This document shows positions 36,869-46,928 of a DNA stretch of 64,000 nt, in pieces. Numbering within the stretch: position 1 is the first letter of the stretch; each line of letters starts with the position of its first letter. Made by a program: the position numbers and the translations under genes. The DNA is from Microterricola pindariensis (GTDB taxonomy: Bacteria; Actinomycetota; Actinomycetes; Actinomycetales; Microbacteriaceae): positions 1 through 64,000 of the forward strand of contig NZ_MPZN01000012.1 in assembly GCF_002936985.1 (NCBI RefSeq). The letters are read 5' to 3'. Below the pieces are notes generated by a model. It saw nothing but the letters and a program-made list of their open reading frames with translations. It was not told the DNA's origin and searched no databases.

Positions 36869-37294
36869 ATGCCACAGCAAACGGCAGGAACCCTGACAGC
36901 AGCCAAGAAGTCCACTACCTCACCTCGCCCCGCCGGTACCCTGTACCGCGGCCGCGAGGGCATGTGGTCGTGGGTCCTGCACCGAATCACCGGTGTCGCG
37001 ATCTTCTTCTTCCTGCTCGTCCACATTCTTGATACCGCACTCATCCGCGTCAGCCCGGAGGCGTACAACGTCGTCATCGGCACGTACCAGACGCCGTTGA
37101 TGGGCCTCGGCGAGGTCGCCCTCGTCGGTGCGATCGTGTTCCACGCCTACAACGGCATCCGGATCATCCTGATCGACTTCTGGGCCGGCGGCGTGAAGTA
37201 CCAGAAGCTGATGTTCTACATCGTCATCGCGCTCTGGGTGATCACCATGCTCGGCTTCACGCCGCGCCACCTGATCAACGTCTTCAGCCACTAG
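36869..37294 (+). CDS. sdhC: Succinate dehydrogenase cytochrome b556 subunit
   Basis: A 141-residue membrane anchor with three membrane segments. WVLHRITGVAIFFFLLVHIL contains the HRxTG signature and heme-associated histidine, and FHAYNGIRIILIDF follows in the third helix. It anchors SDH and binds heme and quinone with SdhD. ATG 36869 has GGGAGGG 6 nt upstream; a longer frame lacks this. It is first in sdhCDAB. Confidence 0.94.
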   Translation: MPQQTAGTLTAAKKSTTSPRPAGTLYRGREGMWSWVLHRITGVAIFFFLLVHILDTALIRVSPEAYNVVIGTYQTPLMGLGEVALVGAIVFHAYNGIRIILIDFWAGGVKYQKLMFYIVIALWVITMLGFTPRHLINVFSH

Positions 37295-37310
37295 GAAAGG
37301 GGAGCACATC

Positions 37311-37763
37311 ATGACTGCAACAACCATCGAAGCCCCCCGCTCCCCCTCTCGCCCGGTGAAGCGCCGCGGCGTGAACTGGGAGAAGTGGGGCTGGATCTAC
37401 ATGCGTGCCTCCGGCATCGTGCTGATCGTGCTGATCTTCGGCCACCTGTTCTTCAACCTCATGCTGGGCGACGGCATCTCGGCGATCGACTTCGGCTTCG
37501 TCGGCGGCAAGCTGGCCGACCCGTTCTGGCAGTGGTGGGATGTCGCGATGCTCTGGCTCGCGCTGATCCACGGCGGCAACGGCATGCGCACCCTGATCAA
37601 CGACTACGCAACGCTGCCGATGACCCGCGGCGTGCTCAAGTCGGCGGTCCTCGCCGCCGTCGTCGTGCTCATCGTGCTCGGCACCCTCGTCGTCTTCACC
37701 TTCGACCCCTGCCCCCCTGGACAGCCGGCCGACCTGCTGCCTGCGCTCTGCGCGGCCCGCTAA
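37311..37763 (+). CDS. sdhD: Succinate dehydrogenase hydrophobic membrane anchor subunit
   Basis: A 150-residue protein with a basic N-tail and three membrane helices; WIYMRASGIVLIVLIFGHLF includes the RxSG-like segment and the heme-region His, and LIHGGNGMRTLINDY is the third-helix motif. AAAGGGGAG precedes the ATG, 16 bp after sdhC. Confidence 0.93.
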   Translation: MTATTIEAPRSPSRPVKRRGVNWEKWGWIYMRASGIVLIVLIFGHLFFNLMLGDGISAIDFGFVGGKLADPFWQWWDVAMLWLALIHGGNGMRTLINDYATLPMTRGVLKSAVLAAVVVLIVLGTLVVFTFDPCPPGQPADLLPALCAAR

Positions 37764-37794
37764 TACCTAATCACCACAAAGTACGGATGCCACT

Positions 37795-39609
37795 GTGACC
37801 CAGTCCTCATCGTTCGACAGCGCCGACCACACCATCGTTGACGGCGTGCACTACCACCAGTTCGATGTCGTGATCGTCGGTGCCGGCGGCGCCGGCATGC
37901 GCGCGGCCATCGAGGCCGGACCGCACGCCAAGACGGCCGTGATCTCCAAGCTGTACCCGACGCGCTCGCACACCGGTGCGGCGCAGGGTGGCATGGCCGC
38001 AGCGCTCGCCAACGTCGAGGAAGACAACTGGGAGTGGCACACGTTCGACACCATCAAGGGCGGCGACTACCTCGTCGACCAGGATGCGGCGGAGATCCTG
38101 GCCAAGGAGGCCATCGACGCGGTCCTCGACCTCGAGAACATGGGCCTGCCCTTCAACCGCACGCCGGAGGGCAAGATCGACCAGCGCCGCTTCGGCGGCC
38201 ACACCCGCGACCACGGCAAGGCACCGGTTCGCCGCGCCTGCTACGCCGCCGACCGCACCGGCCACATGATCCTGCAGACGCTGTACCAGAACTGCGTCAA
38301 GCACGGCATCAACTTCTTCAACGAGTACTACGTGCTCGACCTGGTCATGACGAACGTCGACGGCGTCGACCAGCCCTCCGGCGTTGTCGCCTATGACCTC
38401 TCCACCGGCGAGCTGCACGTCTTCCAGGCGAAGGCGATCATCTTCGCGACGGGCGGCTTCGGCAAGATCTACAAGACGACGTCCAACGCGCACACCCTCA
38501 CCGGTGACGGCGTCGGCATCATCTGGCGCAAGGGCCTGCCGCTCGAGGACATGGAGTTCTTCCAGTTCCACCCGACCGGCCTGGCCGGCCTCGGCATCCT
38601 CCTGACCGAGGGCGCCCGCGGCGAGGGAGCGATCCTCCGCAACGCCTCCGGTGAGCGCTTCATGGAGCGCTACGCCCCCACCATCAAGGACCTCGCCCCG
38701 CGCGACATCGTCGCCCGCTGCATGGTCCAGGAGGTGGCAGAGGGCCGCGGCGCCGGCCCGAACAAGGACTACGTCTACCTCGACTGCACCCACCTGGGCG
38801 CCGAGGTCCTCGAGACCAAGCTGCCGGACATCACCGAGTTCGCCCGCACCTACCTCGGTGTCGACCCGGTCACCGAGCCCGTACCCGTGATGCCGACCGC
38901 GCACTACGCCATGGGCGGCATCCCGACCAACGTCAACGCCGAGGTGCTGCGCGACAACACCACCGTCGTCCCCGGCCTCTACGCCGCCGGCGAGTGCGCC
39001 TGCGTGTCGGTGCACGGCTCCAACCGCCTCGGCACCAACTCGCTGCTGGACATCAACGTGTTCGGCAAGCGTGCGGGCAACAACGCCGTCGAGTACGTCA
39101 AGACGGCCGAGTTCACCCCGCTGCCCAAGGACCCGGCCGCCGCTGTGCGCGGCCTGATCGACGGCATCCGCAACTCGACCGGCACCGAGCGCGTCTCCGT
39201 GCTCCGCAAGGAGCTGCAGGACATGATGGACGCCAAGGCGCAGGTGTTCCGCACCGACGAGTCGCTGGCCGAGGTCACGCAGACCATCCACACCCTGCGC
39301 GAGCGCTACAAGAACGTCGCCGTGCAGGACAAGGGCCGTCGCTTCAACACCGACCTGCTCGAGGCCGTCGAGCTCGGCTTCCTGCTCGACCTCGCCGAGG
39401 TCGTCGTCTACTCCGCGCGCAACCGCAAGGAGAGCCGCGGCGGGCACATGCGCGACGACTACCCCAACCGCGACGACGAGACGTACATGAAGCACACCAT
39501 GGCGTACCTCTCTGGCGACCCCCACTCGGCGGATGCCGCCGACCACATCCGTCTGGACTGGAAGCCCGTCACCGTCACGCGCTACCAGCCCATGGAAAGG
39601 AAGTACTAA
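37795..39609 (+). CDS. sdhA: Succinate dehydrogenase flavoprotein subunit
   Basis: A 604-residue FAD protein oxidising succinate to fumarate at the inner membrane face. [17 protein letters not shown] is the dinucleotide fold, [10 protein letters not shown] carries the covalently flavinylated His, [15 protein letters not shown] the substrate arginine region, and [10 protein letters not shown] plus [12 protein letters not shown] are the C-terminal signatures. The start is GTG 37795, 31 bp after sdhD, with a weak ribosome-binding site. Confidence 0.97.
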   Translation: MTQSSSFDSADHTIVDGVHYHQFDVVIVGAGGAGMRAAIEAGPHAKTAVISKLYPTRSHTGAAQGGMAAALANVEEDNWEWHTFDTIKGGDYLVDQDAAEILAKEAIDAVLDLENMGLPFNRTPEGKIDQRRFGGHTRDHGKAPVRRACYAADRTGHMILQTLYQNCVKHGINFFNEYYVLDLVMTNVDGVDQPSGVVAYDLSTGELHVFQAKAIIFATGGFGKIYKTTSNAHTLTGDGVGIIWRKGLPLEDMEFFQFHPTGLAGLGILLTEGARGEGAILRNASGERFMERYAPTIKDLAPRDIVARCMVQEVAEGRGAGPNKDYVYLDCTHLGAEVLETKLPDITEFARTYLGVDPVTEPVPVMPTAHYAMGGIPTNVNAEVLRDNTTVVPGLYAAGECACVSVHGSNRLGTNSLLDINVFGKRAGNNAVEYVKTAEFTPLPKDPAAAVRGLIDGIRNSTGTERVSVLRKELQDMMDAKAQVFRTDESLAEVTQTIHTLRERYKNVAVQDKGRRFNTDLLEAVELGFLLDLAEVVVYSARNRKESRGGHMRDDYPNRDDETYMKHTMAYLSGDPHSADAADHIRLDWKPVTVTRYQPMERKY

Positions 39610-39611
39610 TC

Positions 39612-40379
39612 GTGAGCACCACGACGATTGCCGCCGACCGCCCGGGCAACGCTGACCCGGCGATCACCCCGTTCACGGTCACGTTCCTGATCCGTCGCTT
39701 CGACCCCGAGGTGGACGAGGAGCCGCGCTGGCAGGACTTCGACGTCGAGATGTACGCGACCGACCGCGTGCTCGACGCCCTGCACAAGATCAAGTGGGAG
39801 CAGGACGGTTCCCTGACCTTCCGCCGCTCCTGCGCACACGGCATCTGCGGCTCGGACGCCATGCGCATCAACGGCCGCAACCGCCTGGCCTGCAAGACGC
39901 TGATCAAGGACCTCGACATCTCGAAGCCGATCTACGTCGAGGCCATCAAGGGCCTGCCGCTGGAGAAGGACCTCATCGTCGACATGGAGCCGTTCTTCGC
40001 GTCGTTCCGCGAGGTCCAGCCCTTCCTCATCGCGAACAAGGCGCCGGAGGGCGGCAAGGAGCGCATCCAGACCGTCGCCCAGCGCGAGCGTTTCGATGAC
40101 ACCACCAAGTGCATCCTCTGCGCCGCGTGCACCTCGAGCTGCCCGGTGTTCTGGACGGACGGCCAGTACTTCGGCCCCGCCGCCATCGTCAACGCGCACC
40201 GCTTCATCTTCGACTCCCGTGACGAGGACGCCAAGGTGCGCCTCGACATCCTGAACGACAAGGAAGGCGTGTGGCGCTGCCGCACCACCTTCAACTGCTC
40301 CGAGGCATGCCCGCGCGGCATCCAGGTGACCCAGGCCATCGCCGAGGTCAAGCAGGCCATCATGCGCGGCAAGCCGTAA
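39612..40379 (+). CDS. sdhB: Succinate dehydrogenase iron-sulfur subunit
   Basis: A 255-residue protein with three Fe-S clusters. The [2Fe-2S] site reads SCAHGICGSDAM, with Asp in place of the third Cys as in many SdhB proteins. The [4Fe-4S]/[3Fe-4S] ligands are in CILCAACTSSCPVF and CSEACPRGIQV. GTG 39612 lies 2 bp after the sdhA stop, with AAGGAAG upstream. It is followed by a strong terminator. Confidence 0.96.
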   Translation: MSTTTIAADRPGNADPAITPFTVTFLIRRFDPEVDEEPRWQDFDVEMYATDRVLDALHKIKWEQDGSLTFRRSCAHGICGSDAMRINGRNRLACKTLIKDLDISKPIYVEAIKGLPLEKDLIVDMEPFFASFREVQPFLIANKAPEGGKERIQTVAQRERFDDTTKCILCAACTSSCPVFWTDGQYFGPAAIVNAHRFIFDSRDEDAKVRLDILNDKEGVWRCRTTFNCSEACPRGIQVTQAIAEVKQAIMRGKP

Positions 40380-40390
40380 CTGGCAACCGG

Positions 40391-40441
40391 CCGCAACGCG
40401 AAGAGCCCCCGTCACTGCGACGGGGGCTCTTCGCGTTGCGG
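40391..40441. terminator. Terminator of sdhCDAB, 23-bp perfect stem
   Basis: Arms 40391-40413 and 40419-40441 are exact complements around a 5-nt loop. The right arm ends 3 bp before the -10 box of the next gene, so terminator and promoter are packed end to end. Confidence 0.85.
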
Positions 40442-40444
40442 CGC

Positions 40445-40450
40445 TAATGT
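40445..40450 (+). promoter_or_regulatory. -10 box for leaderless YihY-family transcript
   Basis: TAATGT, 6 nt, then GTG 40457. The preceding terminator leaves no room for a leader. Confidence 0.6.
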
Positions 40451-40456
40451 GGCACT

Positions 40457-41701
40457 GTGAGTCAGACACCGGAGAACGGCAGCGAGCACAAGGTTCGCGA
40501 GGCGTTGGACGCATTCGGCGAGCCGATCCGCGAGCGCTTCGGGGAGCCGGTGCAGCGCGTCACCGCGCTCACCCAGAAGACACTTGCCCTGTTCCCGGTG
40601 CGGGTCTGGCGGCACTTCCTGGCACGCAACGGCTTCCTGCTGGCGGCGGGGATGAGCTACCAGGCACTGTTCGCCGCCTTCGCCGCCGTCTACGTCGTCT
40701 TCTCTGTCGCCGGGCTCTGGTTGGCCTCTCACCCCTCGACGCTGCGGGCGCTCGAGGACCTGATCAACACCTACATCCCCGGACTCATCGGGCAGGACGG
40801 CCAGACGGGGGCGATCAGCTCCAGCGAGCTCACCGGACTCGCATCCGGCTCCACCTTCCTCCTCAGCTCGACCGGCGTGATCGCCGCCGCCGGTTTGATC
40901 TGGACCGCAATCGGCTGGGTCACCTATTCCCGCATCAGCGTGCGCACGGTTTTCGGCCTGGCCAAGGACACCCGCTCCTATGTCCTGCTGAAGGCGCGCG
41001 ACCTCGTGGCCGCGCTCGCCTTCGGCTTCACGCTGCTGCTGGCCTCGACGATCACGGTGATCAGCACGGCGGCCCTGTCCTGGCTGTTCCAGGTGTTCGG
41101 CCTGCCGGTCGACTCGTTCTGGTACAACCTCGCGGGCAGCTCGCTGGGGCTCTTCCTCGTGCTGCTCATCAACGCGGGCGTGCTCGCGGCGATGTTCCGC
41201 TTCCTCTCCGGTGCAGCTGTTGAGTGGCGCAGGCTCTGGGGCGGTTCCCTCCTCGGCAGTATCGCGCTCACCGTGATGCAGGTGCTCGGGAGCACGTTGC
41301 TCGGCAGCGTCACCAAGAACCCGCTGCTGGCCACCTTTGCCGTCTTCGTCGGACTCCTGCTGTGGTTCCGACTCACCAGCATCGTGACGCTCGTCTCCGC
41401 CGCCTGGATCGCCGTGGCCGCGGGAGACCGCGGGGAGTCGCTGCGCAAGGTGACCAACGAGCAGCTGGCGCTCGAGCGGCGGGAGCGCGAGTTGCAGGCC
41501 ATCCGCCTGGCCGCCGAGGTGGAGCTGCGCAACGCCCGCGCCGCACACGAGGCCGCCAACTGGTACCGCCGCCCGGCAACGGCCTTCCGGCTGCGCCAGG
41601 CCACGGACCGCTACAACGAACTGACGGACAACGCGGCTGTCGCGAAGCCGGATGCCGGCTCATCCGGGACGCCCACCGGCTCCAACCCCACGAAGCAGTA
41701 G
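40457..41701 (+). CDS. YihY/virulence factor BrkB family membrane protein
   Basis: A 414-residue protein with about six membrane helices in residues 60-320 and the family start region NGFLLAAGMSYQALFAAFAA. The cytoplasmic C-tail (330-414) is charged, with heptad-like helical stretches (QLALERRERELQAIRLAAEV). The family's function is not settled; a role in envelope integrity or export is often proposed. The start is the leaderless GTG. It stands alone between the sdh terminator and a repeat region. Confidence 0.88.
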   Translation: MSQTPENGSEHKVREALDAFGEPIRERFGEPVQRVTALTQKTLALFPVRVWRHFLARNGFLLAAGMSYQALFAAFAAVYVVFSVAGLWLASHPSTLRALEDLINTYIPGLIGQDGQTGAISSSELTGLASGSTFLLSSTGVIAAAGLIWTAIGWVTYSRISVRTVFGLAKDTRSYVLLKARDLVAALAFGFTLLLASTITVISTAALSWLFQVFGLPVDSFWYNLAGSSLGLFLVLLINAGVLAAMFRFLSGAAVEWRRLWGGSLLGSIALTVMQVLGSTLLGSVTKNPLLATFAVFVGLLLWFRLTSIVTLVSAAWIAVAAGDRGESLRKVTNEQLALERRERELQAIRLAAEVELRNARAAHEAANWYRRPATAFRLRQATDRYNELTDNAAVAKPDAGSSGTPTGSNPTKQ

Positions 41702-42016
41702 ACGGCGCCGCCCCGGCGCTCGGCTGCCCGCTCCCCCGTCGGTTCCGCGCTCGCGTCGTCCGTCGGGAGGCAAAAGGAGGCTTGGGAGGACGAAAATGTC
41801 GACAAGCTGCCTCCCGAGCGAACTTTCGCCTCCGGACGGCGCTTGGCACCGTGTCGGGTTGGCTCCGGGGCTTCGCTCGTTCCTCGCTCAGCCGACCTGC
41901 AGTGTGAGCGGGCCTGCGAGTGCAGGCGCCGAGGAGGACCGGCGCGAACAAGAGCGGGCACGCGAACCAATGGTGCGGGGTGGAGGCGTCGCCAGCGACG
42001 GGTCAGTCCGACAATC
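41702..42016. repeat. Intergenic region with inverted repeat and R3 repeat copy
   Basis: No credible gene is seen. Arms at 41760-41771 and 41828-41839 pair with one mismatch and enclose a second GGGAGG/CCTCCC pair. A copy of repeat R3, related to the start of the window, covers 41851-41896. A short frame from about 41796 has a GGAGGA-like site but runs through the R3 copy and looks accidental. Confidence 0.65.
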
Positions 42017-42022
42017 TAGACT
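42017..42022 (+). promoter_or_regulatory. -10 box for leaderless xth transcript
   Basis: TAGACT, 6 nt, then ATG 42029. Confidence 0.65.
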
Positions 42023-42028
42023 GAGTGC

Positions 42029-42889
42029 ATGTCATCCGCGTCCGCGCCACTGCGTATTGCCTCTGTCAACGTGAACGGCGTGCGCGCCGCCTTCCGCAAC
42101 GGCATGGGCCCGTGGCTCGCCGACCGCGACGTGGACATCCTCGCCCTGCAAGAGGTCCGTGCCGAGACCAGCCACCTGACCGAGCTGCTCGGCGATGAGT
42201 GGGACATCCTGCACGACGCCGCCACGGCCAAGGGCCGTGCCGGCGTCGCCCTCGCCAGCCGGCGCGGTACGGACAAGCACCGCGGTGCCGAGATCCACCG
42301 CGTCGAGCTCGGCGCGGTCGACTTCGACAGCGCCGGCCGCTGGCTTGAGGCCGACTACCGCGTCGGCGACAAGATCATCACCGTGGTGAGCACCTACGTG
42401 CACTCGGGCGAGGTCGGCACCCCCAAGCAGGTCGAGAAGTACAAGTTCCTCGACGCCATGCAGGAGCGGCTCCCCCAGCTCGAGGCCCACTCCCCGTACG
42501 CACTCGTCTTGGGCGACCTGAACGTGGGCCACCGCACCCTGGACATCAAGAACTGGAAGGGCAACGTGAAGAAGGCCGGCTTCCTGCCAGAGGAGCGCGC
42601 GTACTTCGACCGTTTCATCGGCGCGGAGGGCGACCCGGACTACAACAACGGCGCCGGCCTCGGCTGGGTCGACGTCGGCCGCAAGTGGGCCGGCGAGGTC
42701 GAGGGCCCGTACAGCTGGTGGTCCAACCGCGGCCAGGCCTTCGACAACGACACCGGATGGCGCATCGACTACCACCTGGCCTCCCCCGCCCTGGCTGCCA
42801 CCGTCGTGAACTACACGATCGACCGGGCCGCGTCCTACGACGAGCGATGGTCCGACCACGCCCCCGTCGTCGTCGACTACGCGATCTAG
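42029..42889 (+). CDS. xth: Exodeoxyribonuclease III
   Basis: A 286-residue EEP-fold AP endonuclease/3'-exonuclease for base-excision repair. VNVNGVRAAF carries the first Asn, LALQEVRAE the metal-binding Glu, LGDLNVGHRTLDIKN the catalytic Asp/Asn, and WSDHAPVVVDY the final Asp-His pair. It is leaderless by promoter position. trpS follows 55 bp later on the same strand. Confidence 0.95.
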   Translation: MSSASAPLRIASVNVNGVRAAFRNGMGPWLADRDVDILALQEVRAETSHLTELLGDEWDILHDAATAKGRAGVALASRRGTDKHRGAEIHRVELGAVDFDSAGRWLEADYRVGDKIITVVSTYVHSGEVGTPKQVEKYKFLDAMQERLPQLEAHSPYALVLGDLNVGHRTLDIKNWKGNVKKAGFLPEERAYFDRFIGAEGDPDYNNGAGLGWVDVGRKWAGEVEGPYSWWSNRGQAFDNDTGWRIDYHLASPALAATVVNYTIDRAASYDERWSDHAPVVVDYAI

Positions 42890-42944
42890 CCCCCATTTCT
42901 TCGTCGGATGCCCGGCATCCGCGATCCTCGTTTGAAAGAGTGAC

Positions 42945-43955
42945 ATGACCTCTCTGCCCCGCCTCTACTCGGGCATGCAGCCCTCGGCTGATTCCCTGCA
43001 CGCCGGCAACTACATCGGCGCCCTGCTGCAGTGGAAGGAGCTGCAGTCCAGCCACGACGCCCTGTTCTCCGTCGTCGATATGCACGCCATCACCGTGCCG
43101 CAGGACCCGGCCGAGCTGCGCGAGAAGACCCGCCGCACCGCCGCGCAGTACATCGCCGCCGGCATCGACCCGTCCAGCTCCACGCTGTACGTGCAGTCGC
43201 ACGTACCGGCGCACGCCGAGCTGGCCTGGGTGCTCAACACCATCACCGGCTTCGGCGAGGCCGGCCGGATGACCCAGTTCAAGGACAAGTCCAAGAAGCA
43301 GGGCGCCGACGCCACCTCGGTCGGCCTCTTCACCTACCCGGTGCTGATGGCGGCCGACATCCTGCTCTACCAGACGGAGGTCGTGCCGGTCGGCGACGAC
43401 CAGAAACAGCACGTCGAGCTCACCCGCGACCTCGCCACCCGCTTCAACGCGCGCTTCGGCGAGACCTTCACGGTGCCGGAGCCCGTCATCCAGAAGGAGA
43501 CGGCGCGCATCTACGACCTGCAGAACCCGGGCTCGAAGATGTCGAAGTCGGGCGAGTCACCCGCCGGCATCCTCTGGCTGATGGACGAGCCGGGCGCGAT
43601 CAAGAAGAAGATCATGCGCGCGGTCACCGATGACGACGGCGTGGTGCGCTTCGACCGGGCGGAGAAGCCGGGCGTCTCCAACCTGATGACGATGTTCCAG
43701 GTGCTCTCCGGCCGCTCGCTGGCCGAGATCGAGGACGCCTTCGCCGGCCGCGGCTACGGCGACTTCAAGAAGGAGCTCGTCGAGCTCGTCGTCTCCGAGT
43801 TCTCGCCGATCCGCGAGCGCGCCACCGCGCTGCTCGACGACCCGGCCGAGCTGGACCGCCTGCTGGCCGGCAACGCCGACCGCGCGTCGGCGATCGCCGA
43901 CGCCACGCTGGACACCGTCTACGACCGCATCGGCTTCCTCCGCCGGGCACGCTAG
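42945..43955 (+). CDS. trpS: Tryptophanyl-tRNA synthetase
   Basis: A 336-residue class I synthetase. [15 protein letters not shown] holds the HIGH-equivalent HAGN, and [10 protein letters not shown] the KMSKS loop; [16 protein letters not shown] is the tryptophan/adenylate site. It heads a likely trpS-GNAT-HAD operon: the acetyltransferase starts 8 bp after its stop. Confidence 0.96.
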   Translation: MTSLPRLYSGMQPSADSLHAGNYIGALLQWKELQSSHDALFSVVDMHAITVPQDPAELREKTRRTAAQYIAAGIDPSSSTLYVQSHVPAHAELAWVLNTITGFGEAGRMTQFKDKSKKQGADATSVGLFTYPVLMAADILLYQTEVVPVGDDQKQHVELTRDLATRFNARFGETFTVPEPVIQKETARIYDLQNPGSKMSKSGESPAGILWLMDEPGAIKKKIMRAVTDDDGVVRFDRAEKPGVSNLMTMFQVLSGRSLAEIEDAFAGRGYGDFKKELVELVVSEFSPIRERATALLDDPAELDRLLAGNADRASAIADATLDTVYDRIGFLRRAR

Positions 43956-43963
43956 GAGCGCAC

Positions 43964-44536
43964 ATGGACATCGTCGCACTGCGCACGGAACGGCTCGTGC
44001 TCGACCAGCTGCAGGAGGGCGATGTCGATGCGATCACCGCCTACTGCCAAGACCCGCTGTTCGAGCGCTACCTGACCGTGCCGTGGCCATACCTCCGCGA
44101 GCACGCCGCCGGCTTCGTGCACGAGCTCGCGCCGGCCTGGTGGTCGAGCGGCGCCGAGGCCACGTGGGCGCTGCGCCGGGAGGAGGGCGGCCCGTTGCTG
44201 GGCGTCCTCTCCTTCCGGATGCCGAAGCACGACGTCGGCTTCTGGATCGGCGCGGAGCACCGCGGCTTCGGCTACATGCCGGAGGCCGTCTCGCGCGTCG
44301 CCGACTGGGCGTTCGACGAGGCCGTGCCCGGGCTGCAGGCCGTCGGCTGGGAGTGCATCGCCGGCAACGTCGCCTCCGCGCGGGTCGCCCGCAAGGCCGG
44401 ATTCCGCTTCACGCACACGGCGCCCTCCAGCGTCCCCGACCGCGACGACGCCCACCCGGAGAGCTGGTACGGCACGCTCGGCCGCGGCATCCGCTCCATC
44501 CACGAGGGCTGGCCGACCGGGGTCGTGCAGCCATGA
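43964..44536 (+). CDS. GNAT-family (RimJ/RimL-like) N-acetyltransferase
   Basis: A 190-residue protein with the Acetyltransf_3 arrangement: LRTERLVLDQLQEGD at the start, the core DVGFWIGAEHRGFGYMPEAV, where the acetyl-CoA loop lies, and the late CIAGNVASARVARKAGF with the SxRVxxKxGF motif. The substrate cannot be deduced; relatives acetylate ribosomal-protein N-termini or small amines. AGGAG precedes ATG 43964 and the stop overlaps the next start (ATGA). Confidence 0.9.
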   Translation: MDIVALRTERLVLDQLQEGDVDAITAYCQDPLFERYLTVPWPYLREHAAGFVHELAPAWWSSGAEATWALRREEGGPLLGVLSFRMPKHDVGFWIGAEHRGFGYMPEAVSRVADWAFDEAVPGLQAVGWECIAGNVASARVARKAGFRFTHTAPSSVPDRDDAHPESWYGTLGRGIRSIHEGWPTGVVQP

Positions 44537-45291
44537 GCCTGCCGCCCAGCGTGATCCTGTTCGACCTGGACGACACCCTGTTCGCCCACCGCAACGCGGT
44601 GTCCCGCGGCATCGTCGCGCACATCGAGAACATCGGCGGCTTCGAGGGCGTGCACCAGCCGGATGCCGTCTCGCTCTGGCACGCGCTGGAGGAGCAGCAC
44701 TACCACTCCTACCTCGAGGGCACGCTCGACTTCGAGGGGCAGCGCCGCGCGCGCGCCCGCGACTTCGCGGCCGCGCACGGCGTGCACCTCGAAGACGACG
44801 CCTCCGGCCTCTGGTTCGACGACTACTTCGAGCACTACATCGCCGCGTGGACCCTGCACGAGGACGCCCTGCCGTGCCTCGATGCCCTCGAGGCGGCCCT
44901 GCCCGGCGTGCGCTTCGGCATCATCACCAACGGCGACCCCGCCTTCCAGAGACGCAAGCTCGACCGGGTGGGGCTGACGGCCAGGATGGACCTCGAGGAG
45001 CACCCGGAGAGGCTCATCGCCTCCGGCGCGCTCGGCTTCGCCAAGCCCGACCCGCGCATCTTCGCGGCCGCCTGCGCGGCGTTCGACGCGGAGCCCGGGC
45101 AGACCGTGTACGTCGGCGACCGGCTGCGCACTGACGCGATCGGGGCCGCCGCCGCCGGGCTCACCGGGGTGTGGCTGAACCGCGCGGGCGAGGTCACCCC
45201 CGAGCCCTCAGATGCCGCGGAGGCCGCCGCCCTCGGCGTGCTCGAGATCGCCGGGCTCGACGAGCTCGTGGGCGCGCTGGTGCCCCGCTAG
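44533..45291 (+). CDS. HAD-superfamily hydrolase
   Basis: A 252-residue phosphatase-like protein. Motif I is LFDLDDTLF (nucleophile Asp), motif II FGIITNGD, motif III lysine in GFAKPDPRIF and motif IV VYVGDRLRTD. The helical cap lies between motifs I and II (about 20-100), as in subfamily IA. It is translationally coupled to the acetyltransferase gene. Substrate unknown. A terminator follows 18 bp after the stop. Confidence 0.9.
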   Translation: MSLPPSVILFDLDDTLFAHRNAVSRGIVAHIENIGGFEGVHQPDAVSLWHALEEQHYHSYLEGTLDFEGQRRARARDFAAAHGVHLEDDASGLWFDDYFEHYIAAWTLHEDALPCLDALEAALPGVRFGIITNGDPAFQRRKLDRVGLTARMDLEEHPERLIASGALGFAKPDPRIFAAACAAFDAEPGQTVYVGDRLRTDAIGAAAAGLTGVWLNRAGEVTPEPSDAAEAAALGVLEIAGLDELVGALVPR

Positions 45292-45309
45292 CCGACAGCG
45301 CTGAACGCA

Positions 45310-45343
45310 GAAGCCCCCGCACTCCGAGGAGTGCGGGGGCTTC
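45310..45343. terminator. Bidirectional terminator between HAD gene and glpK
   Basis: 16-bp perfect arms (45310-45325 and 45328-45343) with a 2-nt centre lie between convergent stops and can end both transcripts. Confidence 0.85.
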
Positions 45344-45360
45344 GTGGTTTCGCGGGGGTG

Positions 45361-46875
45361 TTACTTCACGTCCTCGTCGACCCAGTCGAGGGTCTTGGTG
45401 ACGGCCTTCTTCCAGTTGCGGTAGAGGCGGTCGCGCTCGGCGGAGTCCATGTTCGGCTCCCAGCGCTTGTCCTCCTGCCAGTTCTTGGAGAGGTCGTCGA
45501 GACCGCTCCAGAACCCGACGGCCAGGCCGGCCGCGTAGGCCGCGCCGAGCGCGGTCGTCTCGGCGACGACGGGGCGCACGACCGGAACGTTCAGGATGTC
45601 GGCCTGGAACTGCAGCAGAGTGTTGTTCGCCGTCGCACCGCCGTCGACCTTGAGCTCGGTCAGCGGGACGCCGGAGTTGGCGTTGACCGCGTCGATGACC
45701 TCGCGGGTCTGGAACGCGATCGCCTCGAGCGCGGCACGGGCGATGTGGCCCTTGTTCACGTAGCGGGTGAGGCCGACGAGGGCGCCACGGGCGTCGGCGC
45801 GCCAGTGCGGCGCGAACAGGCCGGAGAACGCGGGCACGAAGTAGGCCCCGCCGTTGTCCTCGACCGTGTTCGCCAGCGCCTCGATGTCGGAGGCCGACTC
45901 GATGATGCCGAGGTTGTCGCGCATCCACTGCACGAGCGAGCCGGTGACCGCGATGGAGCCCTCCAGCGCGTAGTGCACCGGTGCGTCGCCGAGCTTGTAG
46001 CCGACGGTCGTGAGCAGGCCGTTCTCCGAGTGAACGATCTCCTCCCCCGTGTTGAAGATGAGGAAGTTGCCCGTGCCGTAGGTGTTCTTCGCCTCGCCGG
46101 TCTGGAATGCGGCCTGGCCGAACGTTGCCGCCTGCTGGTCTCCGAGGATTCCGGCAATGGGGGTTTCGCGCAACAGCGAGTGCTCGGACGCGTGGCCGTA
46201 GATCTCGGAGGACGAGCGGATGTCGGGCAGCATCGACTTCGGAACATCGAACGCCGCGAGGATCTCGTCGTCCCACTGCAGGGTCTCGAGGTCCATGAAG
46301 AGGGTGCGGCTGGCGTTGGTGACGTCGGTGGCGTGCACGCCGCCGTTGACACCGCCGGTGAGGTTCCACAGCACCCAGGTGTCGGTGGTGCCGAAGAGCA
46401 GCTCGCCGGCATCCGCCGCCTCGCGGGCCCCGGGCACGTTCTCCAGGATCCAGACGATCTTGGTGCCGGAGAAGTAGGTCGCCAGCGGCAGGCCGACGGT
46501 CTTCTTGAAGCGCTCGACACCCTCGGCGCCCGCGAGGCGGTCGACGATGTCCTGCGTGCGGGTGTCCTGCCAGACGATGGCGTTGTAGACGGGCTCGCCG
46601 GTGTTCTTGTTCCAGACGACGGCGGTCTCGCGCTGGTTGGTGATGCCGATCGAGGCCACGTCGTGGCGGGTGAGGTTCGCCTTGCCGAGAGCCTGGCCGA
46701 TCACCTCGCGCACGTTCGCCCAGATCTCCAGCGGGTTGTGCTCGACCCAGCCGGCCTGCGTCATGATCTGTTCGTGCTCGAGCTGGCCGGTCGAGATGAT
46801 CGACCCGGCCTTGTCGAAGATGATTGCGCGCGAGCTCGTGGTGCCCTGGTCAATCGCGAGTACGTAGTCAGCCAT
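45361..46875 (-). CDS. glpK: Glycerol kinase
   Basis: A 504-residue FGGY kinase phosphorylating glycerol to glycerol-3-phosphate. [15 protein letters not shown] is the phosphate-1 motif, NQRETAVVW and the [15 protein letters not shown] stretch are in the substrate domain, and [12 protein letters not shown] the adenosine site. AAAGGAG lies 7 nt before the ATG. It is 53 bp after glpF in the same orientation, so glycerol entry and trapping are co-expressed. Confidence 0.97.
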   Translation of the reverse strand: MADYVLAIDQGTTSSRAIIFDKAGSIISTGQLEHEQIMTQAGWVEHNPLEIWANVREVIGQALGKANLTRHDVASIGITNQRETAVVWNKNTGEPVYNAIVWQDTRTQDIVDRLAGAEGVERFKKTVGLPLATYFSGTKIVWILENVPGAREAADAGELLFGTTDTWVLWNLTGGVNGGVHATDVTNASRTLFMDLETLQWDDEILAAFDVPKSMLPDIRSSSEIYGHASEHSLLRETPIAGILGDQQAATFGQAAFQTGEAKNTYGTGNFLIFNTGEEIVHSENGLLTTVGYKLGDAPVHYALEGSIAVTGSLVQWMRDNLGIIESASDIEALANTVEDNGGAYFVPAFSGLFAPHWRADARGALVGLTRYVNKGHIARAALEAIAFQTREVIDAVNANSGVPLTELKVDGGATANNTLLQFQADILNVPVVRPVVAETTALGAAYAAGLAVGFWSGLDDLSKNWQEDKRWEPNMDSAERDRLYRNWKKAVTKTLDWVDEDVK

Positions 46876-46928
46876 GCTGATAACTCCTTTGCTATCGAAT
46901 GAGATGAGTGAGGTTCGGATGCCGCTGG

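Noticed and set aside
39840-39880. Asp replacing a Cys in the SdhB [2Fe-2S] motif considered as a defect
   Set aside because: SCxxGxCGSD is the normal form in many SdhB proteins, including that of E. coli.
41796-42074. Short frame with a GGAGGA-like site before xth
   Set aside because: It runs across the R3 repeat and overlaps the start of xth. The encoded sequence is repeat-derived and matches nothing I recognise.
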